Positions 5,672 through 6,015 of a stretch of 6,015 bases of DNA are shown piece after piece (within the stretch, counting starts at the first letter, position 1; the number at the start of each line of letters is the position of its first letter). The translations under genes were made by a program, and so were the position numbers. The stretch spans positions 1 through 6,015 of the forward strand of contig DASTYU010000195.1 of assembly GCA_035764655.1 (NCBI GenBank), written 5' to 3'. The stretch comes from DASTYU01 sp035764655. GTDB lineage: Bacteria; Chloroflexota; Limnocylindria; Limnocylindrales; CSP1-4. The notes below the pieces were generated by a model. That model was not told where the DNA came from. It searched no databases and saw only the letters and a list, made by a program, of their open reading frames with translations.

Positions 5672-6015
5672 CGAATCGGAGGTTCCTGGCGCTGGCCGGG
5701 GCCGCGGCGATGGTGCTGGCGGCGTGCACCGGCGGCAGCTCGGGATCGGCCGCTCCGAGCCCGATTGCGGAGCTCGGCGAGGGCGAAGGAGAACTGAACC
5801 TGGTCATCTGGGCGGGTTACGCCGAGCGCGGCGACGTCGACGAGAACTTCGACTGGGTGACCCCGTTCGAGGAGAAGACCGGCTGCAAGGTCAACGCCAA
5901 GGAGATGACCGACTCGAACAACGGCGTCTCCCTGATGCAGTCGGGCGAGTACGACGGTGGCTCGTTCTCCGGCGACGCGACGAACCGCTTGATGACCGCG
6001 GGCATCGTTGCGGCG
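5668..6015 (+). CDS. Lipoprotein substrate-binding protein, YdcS/PotD-like, partial (3' end off right edge)
   Basis: The first 116 codons of an extracytoplasmic binding protein, open at the right edge. Residues 1-20 are a lipoprotein signal (NRRF, then a hydrophobic Ala/Leu stretch) with lipobox LAAC and Cys20, followed by a Gly/Ser/Ala linker (21-42). The mature domain opens with ELNLVIWAGYAERG (42-55), typical of polyamine-class binding proteins. DWVTPFEEKTGCKVNAKEM (62-80) and QSGEYDGGSFSGDATNRLMTAG (91-112) match my memory of the YdcS branch (WVT-FE-KTGCKV, then D-x-SGDA-RL-AG) better than PotD. Where YdcS-like proteins usually read TSDEM, this one has TDSNNG. ATG at 5668 overlaps the ATPase stop. 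The ligand is probably spermidine, putrescine or a related cation, but the pocket residues lie mostly outside the window. Permease genes would be expected downstream. Confidence 0.88.
   Translation, partial: MTNRRFLALAGAAAMVLAACTGGSSGSAAPSPIAELGEGEGELNLVIWAGYAERGDVDENFDWVTPFEEKTGCKVNAKEMTDSNNGVSLMQSGEYDGGSFSGDATNRLMTAGIVAA

Noticed and set aside
1..6015. Mobile elements, CRISPR arrays, tRNA/rRNA, riboswitches or defence genes
   Set aside because: No transposase motifs, direct repeat arrays, conserved RNA boxes or defence domains were recognised on either strand.

Overview
This is a GC-rich bacterial window with dense coding and short intergenic gaps. Its codons favour G/C at the third position and it uses GTG and TTG as well as ATG starts. 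Two genes have a -10-like hexamer placed 6-7 nt before the start codon, as in leaderless transcripts. The cupredoxin has auracyanin-type ligand spacing (C-x4-H-x4-M). Together these suggest a high-GC member of Chloroflexota, or less likely Actinomycetota. No rRNA or marker gene is present to settle this, so the assignment is tentative.

Layout: six genes run leftward on the minus strand from about 4441 to the left edge. In transcription order they are a membrane-anchored (lipoprotein) cupredoxin (4441-3935), a 7Fe-type ferredoxin (3865-3575), a BtuF-like corrinoid/metal-binding-fold protein without a signal peptide (3549-2620), a zinc-ribbon plus SAM methyltransferase (2614-1730), pyrroline-5-carboxylate reductase ProC (1679-810), and a tandem DinB-like protein cut by the left edge (813-1). 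Spacing is 69, 25, 5 and 50 nt, then a 4-nt GTGA overlap. At least the ferredoxin/BtuF-like/methyltransferase block and the proC/DinB pair look co-transcribed. proC appears to have its own promoter.

A 123-nt divergent intergenic region (4442-4564) separates this block from two plus-strand genes: a PotA/YdcT-type ABC transporter ATPase (4565-5671), then a YdcS-type lipoprotein substrate-binding protein (5668 to the right edge) overlapping it by ATGA. They form the start of a spermidine/putrescine-class uptake operon whose permease genes should lie beyond 6015. A good promoter, TTGACT-17-GATAGT, precedes the ATPase.

Functionally the window is mostly housekeeping: proline synthesis, electron transfer and organic-cation uptake. 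The least explained parts are the BtuF-like/zinc-ribbon methyltransferase pair and the double DinB-like protein. I see no mobile element, CRISPR array, RNA gene or clear new defence or biosynthetic system.
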